A stretch of DNA of 64,000 nt, from NCBI RefSeq assembly GCF_026745355.1, contig NC_079209.1, positions 53,379,090 through 53,443,089 of the forward strand, read 5' to 3'. This DNA is from Beta vulgaris subsp. vulgaris (lineage: Eukaryota; Streptophyta; Magnoliopsida; Caryophyllales; Amaranthaceae). A program made the translations under genes and the position numbers. Below the pieces are notes generated by a model. That model was given only the letters and a program-made list of their open reading frames with translations, was not told the DNA's origin and ran no database searches. Positions 26,001-37,248 of the stretch are shown piece by piece. Positions within the stretch are counted from its first letter, which is position 1. Each line of letters opens with the position of its first letter.

Positions 26001-29000
26001 CTGGACCAGGTTGTTCGATTGAGCTAATGAAGTTTGATATGGGTGGTTCAGCAGCAGTTTTAGGTGCAGCAAAAGCCATTGGTCAAATCAAACCTGCTGG
26101 AGTTGAGGCAAGTCACAAAATATAATTGTTCTTGTTTTCTTTAATTAAAAAGGAAAGAAAGAAGGAAATATGCTATACATATATGTGAAAGAGGCATTAC
26201 ATATGTCTGTCTTATCTTTAACTAGAAGACTAGAACTAACTTGACTTTAAGACAGTTGCACACTTATACTCCCATCGGCATTTTTCTTATGGCAAGGATA
26301 ATAAGACGGATAAGAGGGATGCAATACTTATCTGAATCATTGTTCTTGGGAATGTGCAGGTTCATTTCATTGTTGCCGCCTGTGAAAACATGATTAGTGG
26401 GACTGGTATGCGGCCTGGGGATGTAGTCACTGCTTCCAATGGAAAGACTATAGAGGTAGTGTTCTATTTATTGTGACAAGATCTTTTGTATATCATATGA
26501 TTTATTTGATTCGTGACGAAGAATACTTTTGGTATATCTGATCTTTAGTGAAGGTCATATGCTTGAAAAGCTCGAAGCCCAATAGTGCTGGGGCTTTGGG
26601 CTGGTTTGTTTTTAAGCCAAATATTTCACATCATGATCATCTTGTCTGGACCTTACAACTTGTGGTCACTAGGAATGTCAAATGAGACATTCTTTCCCTG
26701 ACACAGAAGCAAGGCTTTTTTTTAAATAAAATTTTCACATAGATATGCCGTTGATGGCTCCATCCATATTTACTAGTCCACCTAATTGTTATTTTTTGTT
26801 CCATATCGTGTCACTTAAAATGCAAATGTGCTGTTCATTATCATTTTATTCATCTGTTTAATATTGCTCATCATCCTTTTTTCAACGATGATGATCTTCT
26901 AGGGTGATAGACAAAACTAGGTATATCTTTTTAATCTTAGACGACGCAGACATTCTGGTTGAAGGCTCTAAAAACTTGATTAATAGCATGTTGATAGGAT
27001 GTAGAAGAGTAGGTTATCTTTGACACTTTGCGATTCATTAGATTTTTTTAATGTTCTTTCCATCTTAATGTGTATAGTGTAGATAGGTTGCATTTCCTTA
27101 ATGTCAAGTGAAAAATGTTGGATAAAAAGGGCTGTCATGGCAACCAGCTTGAACGGTCCAAAACATGTGCTCTGATGATACAAGCTTAAAAGAGTTGATG
27201 TGATTATCTGATGCACTTTTTGGGAAAATCAAAAAGATTGCTTGGCTGTACAGTTATGGTGTTTGTTCTTGTATCTAATCTTCTGCTTGCCTATCATAAT
27301 TTAATTCAGGTCAACAATACGGATGCGGAAGGCAGGCTTACTCTTGCGGATGCTTTGGTGTATGCTTGCAATCAGGGTGTTGATAAGGTATTAGGTGTAT
27401 CTATCATTACGAAACTATGAAACAATGGGTTAAATAAATTCACCCGTGCACACACTTATACATATGAGAATGGAGAGGCTAGCTCCTATATTTCTCACTC
27501 CCATTACCAGTGTTCAATCCTCATTAACCCCACCCTCAGATTCCAGACTAATTTCTCGTATGGAGTACATATGTTAGTTTACATGTGTGTTTGTGCAATT
27601 TGTATTGACATTTCTTTATTTATCTTAGTTGCTTGATAGGGCTTGTTTCAAGAAACTTCAAACAAAAGGGAAAATTAAGTGGTCAGAATGGTTGTAGTAG
27701 CATAAGTTATTGCAATTTTTATTTAATTATTATTAATAGACTTGAGTGAGGGGGGTTAGGGAGAAAAACCGACTCAATGAAATAAAATCAATTAGACGCA
27801 CACAATAAAACACATGCACTCATGCGTGTATGATTTTTTATATATCTATGATAAGTAATAAAGAATTAGATAGAAAGACACCAAGGGGTGTCACCCTGTG
27901 ATGCTCAGACTCGGCAAATCACCCCACCATACCGGTGTTGACCCGACCCGACCCAGGTGTGGACACGGAAGATCGGATACTGGAGAGAAAGTGGACTCCG
28001 CAGTTTCTACTTTCTAACCCTTGATCTAAAATTAGAGTTGAGATACATTATAATACTCCAATTAAGACTATAGGGCTTTTCCTTTTGCTTGCCACGCGAC
28101 CACCTTCTCCTGCAACAGCTGCTTGATGTTTCGATATAGGGTTGCTGAGTTTCCTACTTTCCTTCTATTTTCTTTCTCCAATAAATAAACCGTGGTTAAA
28201 AGAAAAAAAGAAAAAGAAAAAGAAAAGAGACCTACTATCACGTCAAGGAATGGGAGAGATCACTTGCATTTATTGTTTCCCTTCTTTTTCCCTTAATTTT
28301 ACTGAACCTGTACAGCTGTAATCATTATCCATTTATTTTTCATTTATCTCCTAGGATCTAGAGTCCGTGCTAACAAAGAAACCATTTATTACTCTCAATC
28401 TTTTGACGTTTTAATAAAAAAAATTAAACTTCTTCTATCAACAAATGACCAATAATTCTAATCTAAAGATGAAGTATTTTTTTTCTCTGAATATTTTTTT
28501 TCCAACCGTGTCCCTATGTCCAAATATAAAATTTGTATCCTTCAAAAATGAGTCCTCAAGTCCTTGATTTTGAGATATGGAGGATCCGACACTCGGATTA
28601 CTATCCGTGTCCGAGCATCATAGGTATCACCTATGTACAAAAGGAGGGCTAATGACAAAAAAAGGCTCAAGCCCTCAATATCATAGAGCATTTTATCTAC
28701 AAAATCAATAGGTTACAAATGATGTATGAATTAATTTTGTATCATACCAAAATGCTTATTACTAGGTTATAAATGATGTAATTCTGTGACTTTTATCTCC
28801 ATTTTCAGAGCGTTTAAAATAGAAAAGTACTACTTTTTTGTCGCCATCAAATTTGTCTAAGATGCTTATTACTAGGTGAATTCTTCTTTGACAGATCATT
28901 GATCTTGCAACATTAACTGGAGCTTGTGTTGTTGCTTTGGGACCTTCCATAGCAGGTAAACTGCATATTCGTGATCCGTCTCTGCCAGCAGTTAACTGTG

Positions 29001-31767
29001 TCAATTGCTGTTAATGTTGATGTCTAATTGTTTTTCATTGTCTTGCTACTTCACTTCCCAAAAGTTGCAGTATGTCAGTTTAAGATAATTGCCTTTACAA
29101 TCATTGCCACAAATGCTATACGTTAATAATATATTGTTTAGCCTGAATGTGAGGATATAGTTCACTTTTTATCCTCTTTTCCTTTTTTTGGTTTGATCAG
29201 GTGTCTTTACACCCGATGATGCACTTGCCAAAGAGTTGTTTGCTGCTTCAGAAGCCACTGGAGAAAAATTTTGGAGGATGCCATTAGAAGATAACTATTG
29301 GGAGTCCATGAAATCAGGAGTGGCTGATATGGTCAACACAGGGGGTCGCCAAGGTGGTGCGATTACTGCAGCTCTGTTTTTGAAACAGGTAAAATCAATG
29401 CTTCATCTTGTGGTTAAGAATGTCACCCATGGTAATATTCTGTCATATTTAGATGTGCTTCACTCCATGCCATTAATTTTGTATTCCTTTTGTTTTACTC
29501 ATTTTATGAGTTTGTTCTATTATGCCTTCCATTCATCTTTGTTGCAATTTTTGCTTCTAGTATGAAATTTATGAATATTAGCACAACTACTACACACCCT
29601 CCCTGAGCAATAGATGAAAAATTAAAATCTTTTTCGGTTTCCCCAAAATACATAGGCATTTTTTGGATACGGGTCCACCATCTCCAATCACCTATATGTG
29701 TCTCTTTCTAATATAAAATTACCTACCATCTCTTATTGCATCTGCTTTTTTCTGTTCTCAATATAAGTTACGCACCATCTCCATTCACATATTTATCCCC
29801 CCCCCCCCAAAGAATGTAAAACTCCCTGCTATCTCCAATCACATCAACTTTGGTCTCTTTCCTCAATATTACCTGCCACTTATGTTTTTCCACACCACTA
29901 CCAACAAAATAAGGGATCAGCCATTATATTTCTCGTAAGATATATGTCCATCTCTTCTATGTTATGTATTGCGGGATGCAGGAAGTTTTTAGAAGAGGGT
30001 ACAGTGGTTCTAGGTTTTTTTATTTTTCTAGGGTGAAGGTTGGCCTTATTGAGGAGTACTTTGTCAAAGTCGCTGTGGTAGTTTCATTTAACATTTCTCT
30101 CTTTATAATCCAATAATTGTTGGTTTGCTGATAGTCAATTAGAGAAATCCTTTGGAAAAGTTCCACTTTGGTTCCCTGTGAAACCACTTTGGTGCCTTCT
30201 GTATTTACTGATTCCTTCATGTTGGTATCCCAACCTTCCAGTTTTTCTACACTTGAGTGCCATATGGATTAGTAATTCCATTTTGTTGCTGTGAAGTATA
30301 TATTCATTTCACTTTGGTAACTTATGGTTTAGTAATTTCATTTTGTTGCCCTGAGCCCCAGAGAATTATAGAAATTTCCCAATTATTGAAATTTTTTTCA
30401 CTTTGGTAACATTTTAACTCTTTAGCTTCTTTCTCCCAGAAGAGGAAAAAAGCACCACCTGTTTTAAAAATGTTCGCTTTGAGCGGTTGGACAAAACCAC
30501 TCACAGCCATATATTATTAAAAAAAGTTTGAAAAAGTGGGTTTGGTAGTTTAATAAGAAAAAAGTGGAAAAGGTAAGTGTGTATTTTCATAATGAAAGTG
30601 ATGCCTTTGTCAACTCATAGATTTTTATTAATAAAATATTGTGGGAAGCATTAAAATAATATTAAGCCAAAGAGTGACACTGACAATTTTTTCCCCCAAA
30701 AAATACAATTAAGAACCCATGTTTGTGTATTGAAATCCTGGTTATTGTTAAATCAACCCTTGTTTGTGTGTTTGAAACCCATGTTTTTGTTAATTCAACC
30801 CTTGTTTGTGAAAAAGTAAACATGTGATCTCTGCCATAAAGCAAAAGGTTGCATTGGTTTGTGTGTCTTTTTTATCTTTTCCCCCCAAAACGTACAATTG
30901 ATTATCAATAAGAACTCTTGTTTGTGTATTTGAAACCTGGTTATCGTTAAATCAACCTCTATTTGTGTGTTTGAAACCCATGTTTTGGTTAATTCAATCC
31001 CTGTTTGTGTATCTTTTGTCCCCTTCCATTGCCTAGTCGATTCCTTAATACCATATTGACTTCATTTAATTGTTAAATTACCACTTTACCCCTTTTTTAA
31101 TTGTTAAATTACCAATTCACCCCTGTGAACGGTTTTGCCCAACCGCTTATGATGAGCGTTTTATCACTACTCGGGGGAAGTGGGTAGGAGAAAGTGATAG
31201 CCAAAACTAGGCTGTGCTTTACCTGAAATAGGTGGTATGGACGCGGCTCTACCGCTCTACTCATACTTTTTCAAAAGAAAAAAAGAACGAGCGGGTATGA
31301 AATTTTGAAAAAAAGAACTTGCAAGTTCTCAGTATTGTGAATCAGAGTTTGTCAACTTGGAAGGAACGACATATTACCTTGTTTAAATGGGGAAACTAAC
31401 TAAGTTAATTGTAGGTTATTAGAGTAGAACTCACTATAGATCTGAGGGCACCAAAGTGAGAATGAATATAAATTGTATGACACTAAAATGAAATACTAAA
31501 CAAGAGGATATTAAAACGAAAATGTTTAAACTCGTGGGCACCAAAATAGAATTAGTAAAACCATACGGTTCTAAATTGAAATTTTTTCTATTATTTACTA
31601 CAACTTGCAATTTCTGACTCTGTAAGTTCAATTTGCAGTTTGTGGATGAAAAGGTTCAGTGGATGCATATAGATATGGCCGGTCCAGTTTGGAACGAAAA
31701 GAAACGTTCAGCAACAGGATTTGGTGTATCAACATTGGTGGAGTGGGTTCTTAAAAATTCATCATAG
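23093..31767 (+). CDS. LAP: Leucyl aminopeptidase, peptidase family M17, plastid-type (10 exons)
   Basis: Metallo-exopeptidase that removes N-terminal residues from peptides; plant homologues (LAP2/LAP-N, tomato LAP-A) are hexameric and plastid-targeted. Exons: 23093-23326, 24179-24593, 24693-24887, 25052-25277, 25981-26107, 26360-26455, 27310-27387, 28895-28955, 29201-29388 and 31639-31767 (TAG), giving 582 residues with every phase consistent. The Ser-rich N-terminus of about 60 residues looks like a transit peptide. Catalytic and metal-binding residues are all present: Lys351 (LVGKG), Asp356 (TFDSGG), Lys363, Asp376 (KFDMGG), and Asp436, Glu438 and Arg440 in the M17 signature NTDAEGRL. Intron 5 (26108-26359) has a GC-AG pair: GTTGAG|GCAAGT. 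ATG 23093 is chosen because its context AAAATGG is good; an upstream ATG at 23085 is out of frame. Confidence 0.95.
23377..24170. repeat. Five-copy minisatellite (about 154-162 bp unit) filling LAP intron 1
   Basis: Units start at about 23377, 23539, 23700, 23859 and 24013. Each contains TGGAATCTAATTTGC, AAAGTT(T)GATG/T, CTATCTGTTTGTTTTT, TTATGCATATGTTGATTGG (or variant), GTTAGGTAGGGTTTTTT and GAATTGAATTGCC. The first unit is the most diverged. The array ends directly at the 3' splice site of exon 2. Confidence 0.92.
27885..28631. mobile_element. Non-autonomous DNA transposon candidate in LAP intron 7
   Basis: The left end reads ACCCTGTGATGCTCAGACTC and the right end, inverted, reads ACCTATGATGCTCGGACAC, about 0.75 kb apart. 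No ORF lies between them. The GTGTCCGAGCATC terminus resembles widespread plant non-autonomous elements, but I could not identify a clear target duplication. Confidence 0.5.
30150..31610. mobile_element. Candidate foldback/Mutator-like non-autonomous element in LAP intron 9
   Basis: Opposed arms are visible: GAGCGGTTGGACAAAACC (about 30480) is inverted to GGTTTTGCCCAACCGCTTA (about 31130), and CCACTTTGGTGCC (about 30184) to GGGCACCAAAGTG (about 31446). Between the arms lies a short direct repeat around TTGAAACCCATGTTT (30690-31010). The arms are diverged and the outer borders are not sharp. Confidence 0.42.
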
Positions 31768-32798
31768 TTTTTGGTTTTTTATCATGATTGATATTACAGT
31801 GTGACTAGGATGATGATTCGGAAAATAATACAGTTTCAGTCAGAAAAATTACTTTCAGCTGAGTAGTTTTTCAAATTTTTACACAGTTATACACAGAGAT
31901 ATGAAGTTGGCTCTAATGCGGTATTTTTGACTTGTTTTCATTTTGATTGTTTTTTGCTCTGATTTTCCGATGGGATAGCAACTTTTTTTGAGAAGTTGAC
32001 GGCAAATGATTTAAACTTTTGCTTGTTATGATGTTTCGCTTTGAGTTGATTCTATGATTATCATTGAATTTCTGATTAATTGCATATTTGTTTCACAATG
32101 TAAAATATAGTTGCTCTGTTATTATTATTATTTTTTTTTTTACTCTCTTTCGGGAACTCGTGGTAACTAGTAAGATGAATTTTCTCTCGGTTGCCTTCAG
32201 ACTAGACTACTTATCCAGAGGTTCAATAAGCCCCAGAATGGGAGTATTAAGGGGTATTGAGGAGAGTCTTATGGTAAAACTTAATAAGACTCAATTATAT
32301 TTAAGTAAAATTTTGGACAGAGTTTTGAGTTGGGTTTTGATATTTAAGACTCTTTTCAAGACTTTTGACATGTAAAGAATATATTTTTTGACCAATAAAA
32401 AATGTTGTGTCTTTTTTTCCTGTGTGGAGTGGGTATGAAGAGAGTATAAGTATAAAATTGGAATGTGTATGAAGTGAGTATGTAGAATTAAAAATTAGTG
32501 GAAAGCTGATGTGGCACGATTTGAACTTTGGAGTTTAGTCTGAGAGATAAATTTATCTTGAGTTCTTGATTTTAAAATATATGTTTCATATACAACTTTA
32601 GAATTTTTACAAAATTTTATAGGATATGGGCTCAGTAACTTCTATAGGCATGTAACATGATTACATGAGAATCTTCTATACTTTTTCGTAGAGGTTTCAT
32701 TTTCCCATAAAGTTCCTCCTTCTTCAAGAGGGTTGCCCACCGAGTTTCAAGTCCAACATAGCCGATTGAGACCATGACACGACCCATTATTATATATA

Positions 32799-33058
32799 CT
32801 TTCTCAGTTATTTAATAAACTATTCATTTATATTTTGACACTATTCATTAGTAAAAAAAATATTTCAATTTTTTTTCAAAATATAAGAAAAACCACAATC
32901 ATATGGGGTTTTGTTTGATTTGTCTCATTGTTTACATTATGAAAAAGGAACTTTTATAATTTATATTAATATGTTATTAGAAATATTAATAATGACACAA
33001 AACGCACATTGACAAGGGTGAAAAGAGAAATGAGAAGTCTATTGAGAGATGGATGGAG
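32799..33058. mobile_element. Diverged Stowaway-type MITE
   Basis: The right end TATTGAGAGATGGATGGAG followed by TA resembles the right end of the MITE at 8585-8835. The left end CTTTCTCAGTTATTTAATAA preceded by TA is a weaker inverted match. Size about 260 bp, no ORF. Confidence 0.45.
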
Positions 33059-33146
33059 TAAATAGTAATTTGTGAGTTGAATTAGAAGAAATTATTAAGT
33101 TTCATGTGAGACATTAACCCCTATGGCTAATGGTTGTGGCCTCCAA

Positions 33147-33917
33147 GGATCATTGTATTAGATGTGAACTCTTTGTAGAAAACTATGTGTTAGGAGTTTT
33201 ATATTATAGTACCATCACAAAAGAAAAGAGAATTCTAGAGAGAAGGTCTCTTCCTTCTCTCTAGAATTCTCCAGATCCCTACTCACACCGCCTCAAATCA
33301 GCCCTCTCACCGCCTTTGTTTTCGCCTCTCTATCGCCCCTAATTCTTCCCCTCCATCATCTCCTTCTTAATTGATGGGTTTAGGCAGGCCATCTGCGCCT
33401 TGAAAATCTGCTTGGTTGGTCGATTTCTTTGCCAAATCTGCTCAACCCTCCGCCATCGGTGGGTATTAGCTCTGATTTAGCCCGGACAACGGCTCTTCAA
33501 CTCCCTGATTATAAGGCTGGTGAGAGAAGATGTGAAAAAAGGAGGTGAAGATTCATCCGCCGCAAAAGAAGTGAACTTATGCCCAGTTCGATGTCGCCGA
33601 CATCGACTCCGACCGCCGCCGCTGGTGGCTCAGCAACCGAAACGAGGAGACCGTTCGATCGTGTTCCAGATCTGGCTGTTTGAAGCTGAAGCAAGTGAGC
33701 GGCCTCCTCCACCGCTGTGGGGATGCTGCTTAGTTGTTAAATTTGACTGTAAAGCTTCCCTGAGAAGCTAGAACTAGTTTTTCTTTTTTCTTGTAATTTA
33801 GTTATCTAGTAGTCTCTCCCTGAGATAGAGATTCTACTAGTTTTAGGTTCCTGGTGGATATTTTCCTGAGATAGGGATCCACTAGTACCTCATGTACTTC
33901 AAAAAAAAAAAAAAATT
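33147..33917 (+). mobile_element. Poly(A)-tailed retroposon with 16-bp target duplication
   Basis: About 770 bp, less AT-rich than its flanks, end in a poly(A) run at 33901-33915 and are flanked by the perfect 16-bp repeat TGGTTGTGGCCTCCAA (33131-33146 and 33918-33933). This is the signature of L1-type target-primed reverse transcription. The interior has no long ORF or recognised protein. The 3' part has two diverged stretches, TCCCTGAGATAGAGATTCTA and TCCTGAGATAGGGATCCACT. It could be a truncated LINE, a SINE-like element or a retroposed transcript. Confidence 0.85.
33228..33272. repeat. Strong hairpin within the retroposon
   Basis: GAATTCTAGAGAGAAGG (about 33231-33247) is followed after TCTCTT by CCTTCTCTCTAGAATTC. 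This is a perfect 17-bp stem with a 6-nt loop. Confidence 0.85.
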
Positions 33918-34587
33918 TGGTTGTGGCCTCCAAAAATAAGACACGTGTAGAAATTAGAATTGAAAAGATTCCAAGAGAAATAAATGATTCACATATAAGA
34001 CCAATTTTGTAAAATATTACTATGGTTCGAGTTAAAATAAGACACTTGCAAGTTGCACGTAAGTATGTTGAATACATAACATATAGTAAATGCCTTTATT
34101 ATGGGCGCTATATTCTCTCTCCGCTTATAAAATGTCAAGGTGATCCAATAGGCATTGTGATGCGAAGAGCGTTACTTGCAGAAATAGGAGATGTATTAGA
34201 CGTGTGAAATCTAAGAAAATCCCACCGGAATACTCAATCATATAAAATTATCAAGAAAAAATAAAAATACTCAACCATATTAGGTATTCAAGAATTTGTT
34301 TCACTATACCACATTTAGACCATTGCAATTAGGGGGAAAATGAGGATCTTACTTTACAAGGGAAAAAAAATCGAACCGTTGTCCCCAACGCCATGTATAT
34401 GAAGAGTCAAAGTGACCAAGAAAAAAAAAATATGTACGAGATTTTTTTTATTGGTAAGGAGACCTACTAGATAGATACTTGTATAGGTTAATCCAGACCA
34501 ATCACACAAGTAAGGGGAGGGTAAGAGAATCCCATCCCCAAGGTGCATCTAGTACGGTTAGTTCCCAACCTCAAATAGAAATTTATA

Positions 34588-34662
34588 CTTCCTCTGTTCT
34601 TTTTCTCTTTTATGTGAGAGATTTTTGAGAGAAATGTTTCACTTATTTCAAATAAGAGGAAG
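34588..34662. mobile_element. Short Stowaway-like MITE
   Basis: CTTCCTCTGTTCTTTTTCTC at the left and AATAAGAGGAAG at the right are partly inverted and flanked by TA. Only 75 bp, so it may be an internally deleted copy. Confidence 0.45.
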
Positions 34663-34764
34663 TATAAGTTTTGAATCTATGTACTCATTGTAATATACAA
34701 GCCAAATAATAATATATTTTAACAATAGAAAAACTTGAATGGACCGATTCACAATAACTTATTG

Positions 34765-35000
34765 TATACCAGAAACCATATGATATATCCAGTTTCATTT
34801 GATATACTTAGTTTTTGTTTGATATAATCATTTTTTTGTATAATAATCACTTTTTACATAGTCAGTTTTGTATGATATAGTCAACTTTCATATATAGTCA
34901 ATTTTCATATGATAATATAGTCGATTTACTCCGAATATAGCTAATTTTTAAGTGGTAAAGTCAGTTTGTGTGCACATAAATTATCGTGAACCGGTAAACC
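34765..35000. repeat. AT-rich short-repeat block (TGATATAGTCA type)
   Basis: Multiple diverged copies of TCATATGATATAGTCA-like units run from about 34775 to 34930, ending in GTGTGCACATAAATTATCGTGAACCGG. Both the unit and the end are the reverse complement of those in the block at 35105-35460. Confidence 0.65.
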
Positions 35001-35104
35001 TAATACGCTTTGTTTTAACAAACGGAGATAACACCAATTTTTTTATAAGAGATAGTAACATACAAATAAAAACCTATTTTTAAAACAATCTGACTTGTGT
35101 GGAT

Positions 35105-35460
35105 CCGGTTCACGTTAACATTAGTGTGCACCAGGCAAAACAACATATCATTACTGAACAATCCACTATATTATGCGAAAACCCACTATATTATGCAGAT
35201 TTTCACTATATCATCCAGACGCATACTATATCATGCAGAAATTCACTATATTATTCAGACACACTTACTATATATATCATTCAAACACACACATAATATA
35301 TCATATAGAAACTTACTATATCATTCAGACACACACTATATCATTCATAAACACACTATATCATGCAGAAACTCACTATATCATTCAAACACATATTATA
35401 TCAAGAAGAAACTCACTATATCATTATGATACTCATTATATCATGGAGAAATTCCATATG
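35105..35460. repeat. AT-rich tandem repeats (CACTATATCATGCAGA type)
   Basis: About a dozen copies of a roughly 23-28 bp unit, CACTATATCAT(G/T)CAGA with short spacers, lie between 35162 and 35455. The block is led by CCGGTTCACGTTAACATTAG and TGTGCACC. Open frames across it encode only low-complexity HTISC/YYI repeats and are not genes. Confidence 0.82.
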
Positions 35461-35659
35461 TTAGAACACGTGTCATGATATATACTACGCAACTTAGATC
35501 TTCCTGTATGTAAAAACATTTTAATTAATTCCTCTATTGTATTGCATATAATTTCACATTATGTTTTTCGTTAATAAAATATACTATATTATAAGTTCAC
35601 TATATCTCTGTAGAATTCACTATACAAAGTTAATATCTTACCAACCCGGTGCACACTAA

Positions 35660-35983
35660 GGCTATGTTCAGTTTACCTTATTTTTGCTTATCTCAGATCT
35701 AATCAGATCAGATCAGATCAGAAAAAATAAGATCAAATAAGATCATGCTTATATTTAAAAATCGTTATTACTATTAAATATCTTTCATTACATATTAGTA
35801 AAAATTATAATAATTGAATATTAATAAAGTACTAATTGAGACGAATCAAACAAGATCCCACATGACTATATTTTTTCTTATATATTGAGAAAAATCTAAA
35901 AGATAAGATCTTGTAAATCAGATCAGATTAGATCAGAAAAAATAAGTTCAAATCATAAAATTTTAGGTGAACTAAACATTGCC
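35660..35983. mobile_element. Tourist-like MITE (PIF/Harbinger type)
   Basis: The left end GGCTATGTTCAGTTTACC and right end GGTGAACTAAACATTGCC are inverted (14 of 18 positions), and both sides carry TAA (35657-35659 and 35984-35986). GG...CC ends with a TAA duplication fit Tourist/Harbinger MITEs. The interior carries repeated GATCAGATCA motifs near both ends. Size 324 bp. Confidence 0.8.
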
Positions 35984-36222
35984 TAAATTTAGTATGCACC
36001 GAGTCCATTTGAGTTTTTTTATTTTCAAATTTTTTGGTTTCTTTATTGGTCCTATGTACCTGCTCGTCCGTCTGATGGTCAAGTGCATCCCTGTAGTAAG
36101 GAAGTCCACCTGCTGTGTGGGACCTAGTGATGTGTACTCGAAGCCAACTGAAAAGAAATATACGTTATTATCCATGAGAAAAATGAAACTAAATAATGTC
36201 AACAAATGTGAGACATTGAATA

Positions 36223-37200
36223 TTACCTGACAGCTAAGGGGTCAAGCCCCGGAACATGCTGGGAGCCTAAAATAGGAACGGCCTCGTCAAACTGTGGAGG
36301 TGGGTCCCGCACCCTCGAAATCCGAGGTCTGCCAATGTGTATGTGCTCCCATGCCCAAATCTGTAACAACAACACAGGGCCACCTAACTCCCTCGCACCC
36401 CTCTGTGATGCCCGATATAGCTGCCGATACAGGTATGCAAGGGTCGCACTACCCCAACTATATGTCCCTACTACGTCGAGATCAGCTAAAAGTGGGAGAT
36501 AAAGAACCTGGACTGCATCTCCACTCTTGTCGGCAAAATGGACTGCATCTCCACTCTTGTCAGCTAAAAGTGGGAGATAAAGTGGGATACAGGTATGCAA
36601 GAATGGACCCCATCAACGCAAGAATGTAAGCCCGGGCAAATCGATGTACTGTCACCTCATCAGCATCATTCGGCAACAAGAAAAAATGTTGCCGAAGCCA
36701 TGTCAATCTCAAAGACGAACCCTGGAGAACTTTGGGCTCGTTCTCCGGTGTGTTGGGCCAAATCCCTAACAACTCGAAAACTAATGTAGCCCAGTTACCC
36801 TCGCCTCGACCAGTAACAGGTTCCCCGTGCACTCTAAGTCCAAGGATAACAGCGACATCCTCCAAAGTAATCGTCGCCTCCCAACAGTCAAATGAAATGT
36901 ATGGGTCTCCTGCCTCCATCGCTCCACTAATGCCGTCAGAAGTGGTCTATCAATCTCCAAACCTCCCCCTACCAAACGATGTATGCCGAGAAAACCAGCA
37001 CGCTCGACATACCGAAAAACCTATCGTGAATCTCCCAGTCAAGATAGAGACTGTGATGATGCAACCGACACGATATACCGTGTCCGCTACTCCCTCCAGA
37101 CATCCTCACTCCGATGCTGGTCCTGGAGGGTGAGAACGCTGCGATCAGTGGCGGGGGAAAGATGGACTGCGCCATCAGACCTAATAAGAAAAAAAAAAAT
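36223..37200 (-). pseudogene. Plant mobile domain (PMD/MAIN-like) coding remnant
   Basis: The minus strand reads in order LTLQDQHRSEDVWRE (about 37130), DRPLLTALVERWRQETHTF (about 36910), EATITLEDVAVILGLRVHG (about 36860), LRLTWLRQHFFLLP (about 36690), then LLADLDVVGTYSWGSATLAY and LLLLQIWAWEHIHIGRP, ending at a stop near 36223. This is the aminotransferase-like plant mobile domain found in MAIN/MAIL proteins ('phosphatase 7 long form homologue') and in some transposons. The frame breaks at about 36867 (one base missing in a GTTGG-GAGG context) and again upstream. A local duplication also disrupts 36483-36601. It lies directly downstream of the transposase remnant on the same strand, so it is probably part of the same element. 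Confidence 0.82.
36426..36601. repeat. Short nested duplications inside the PMD remnant
   Basis: GACTGCATCTCCACTCTTGT occurs at 36511 and 36541. AGCTAAAAGTGGGAGATAAA occurs at about 36484 and 36562. GATACAGGTATGCAAG occurs at 36426 and 36586. The copies disrupt the PMD frame. Confidence 0.85.
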
Positions 37201-37248
37201 ATACCGGTTAGTAACACAATGACGACTATGAAAATAATATAAATTTAT

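Noticed and set aside
35097..35478. Three overlapping ORFs rich in HTISC/YYI
   Set aside because: All three frames of a short tandem repeat are open at once, a sign of non-coding repeat.
36000..36222. Search for a left terminal inverted repeat of the MULE matching 40675-40800
   Set aside because: No convincing inverted match or 9-bp duplication found by eye; element borders left undefined.
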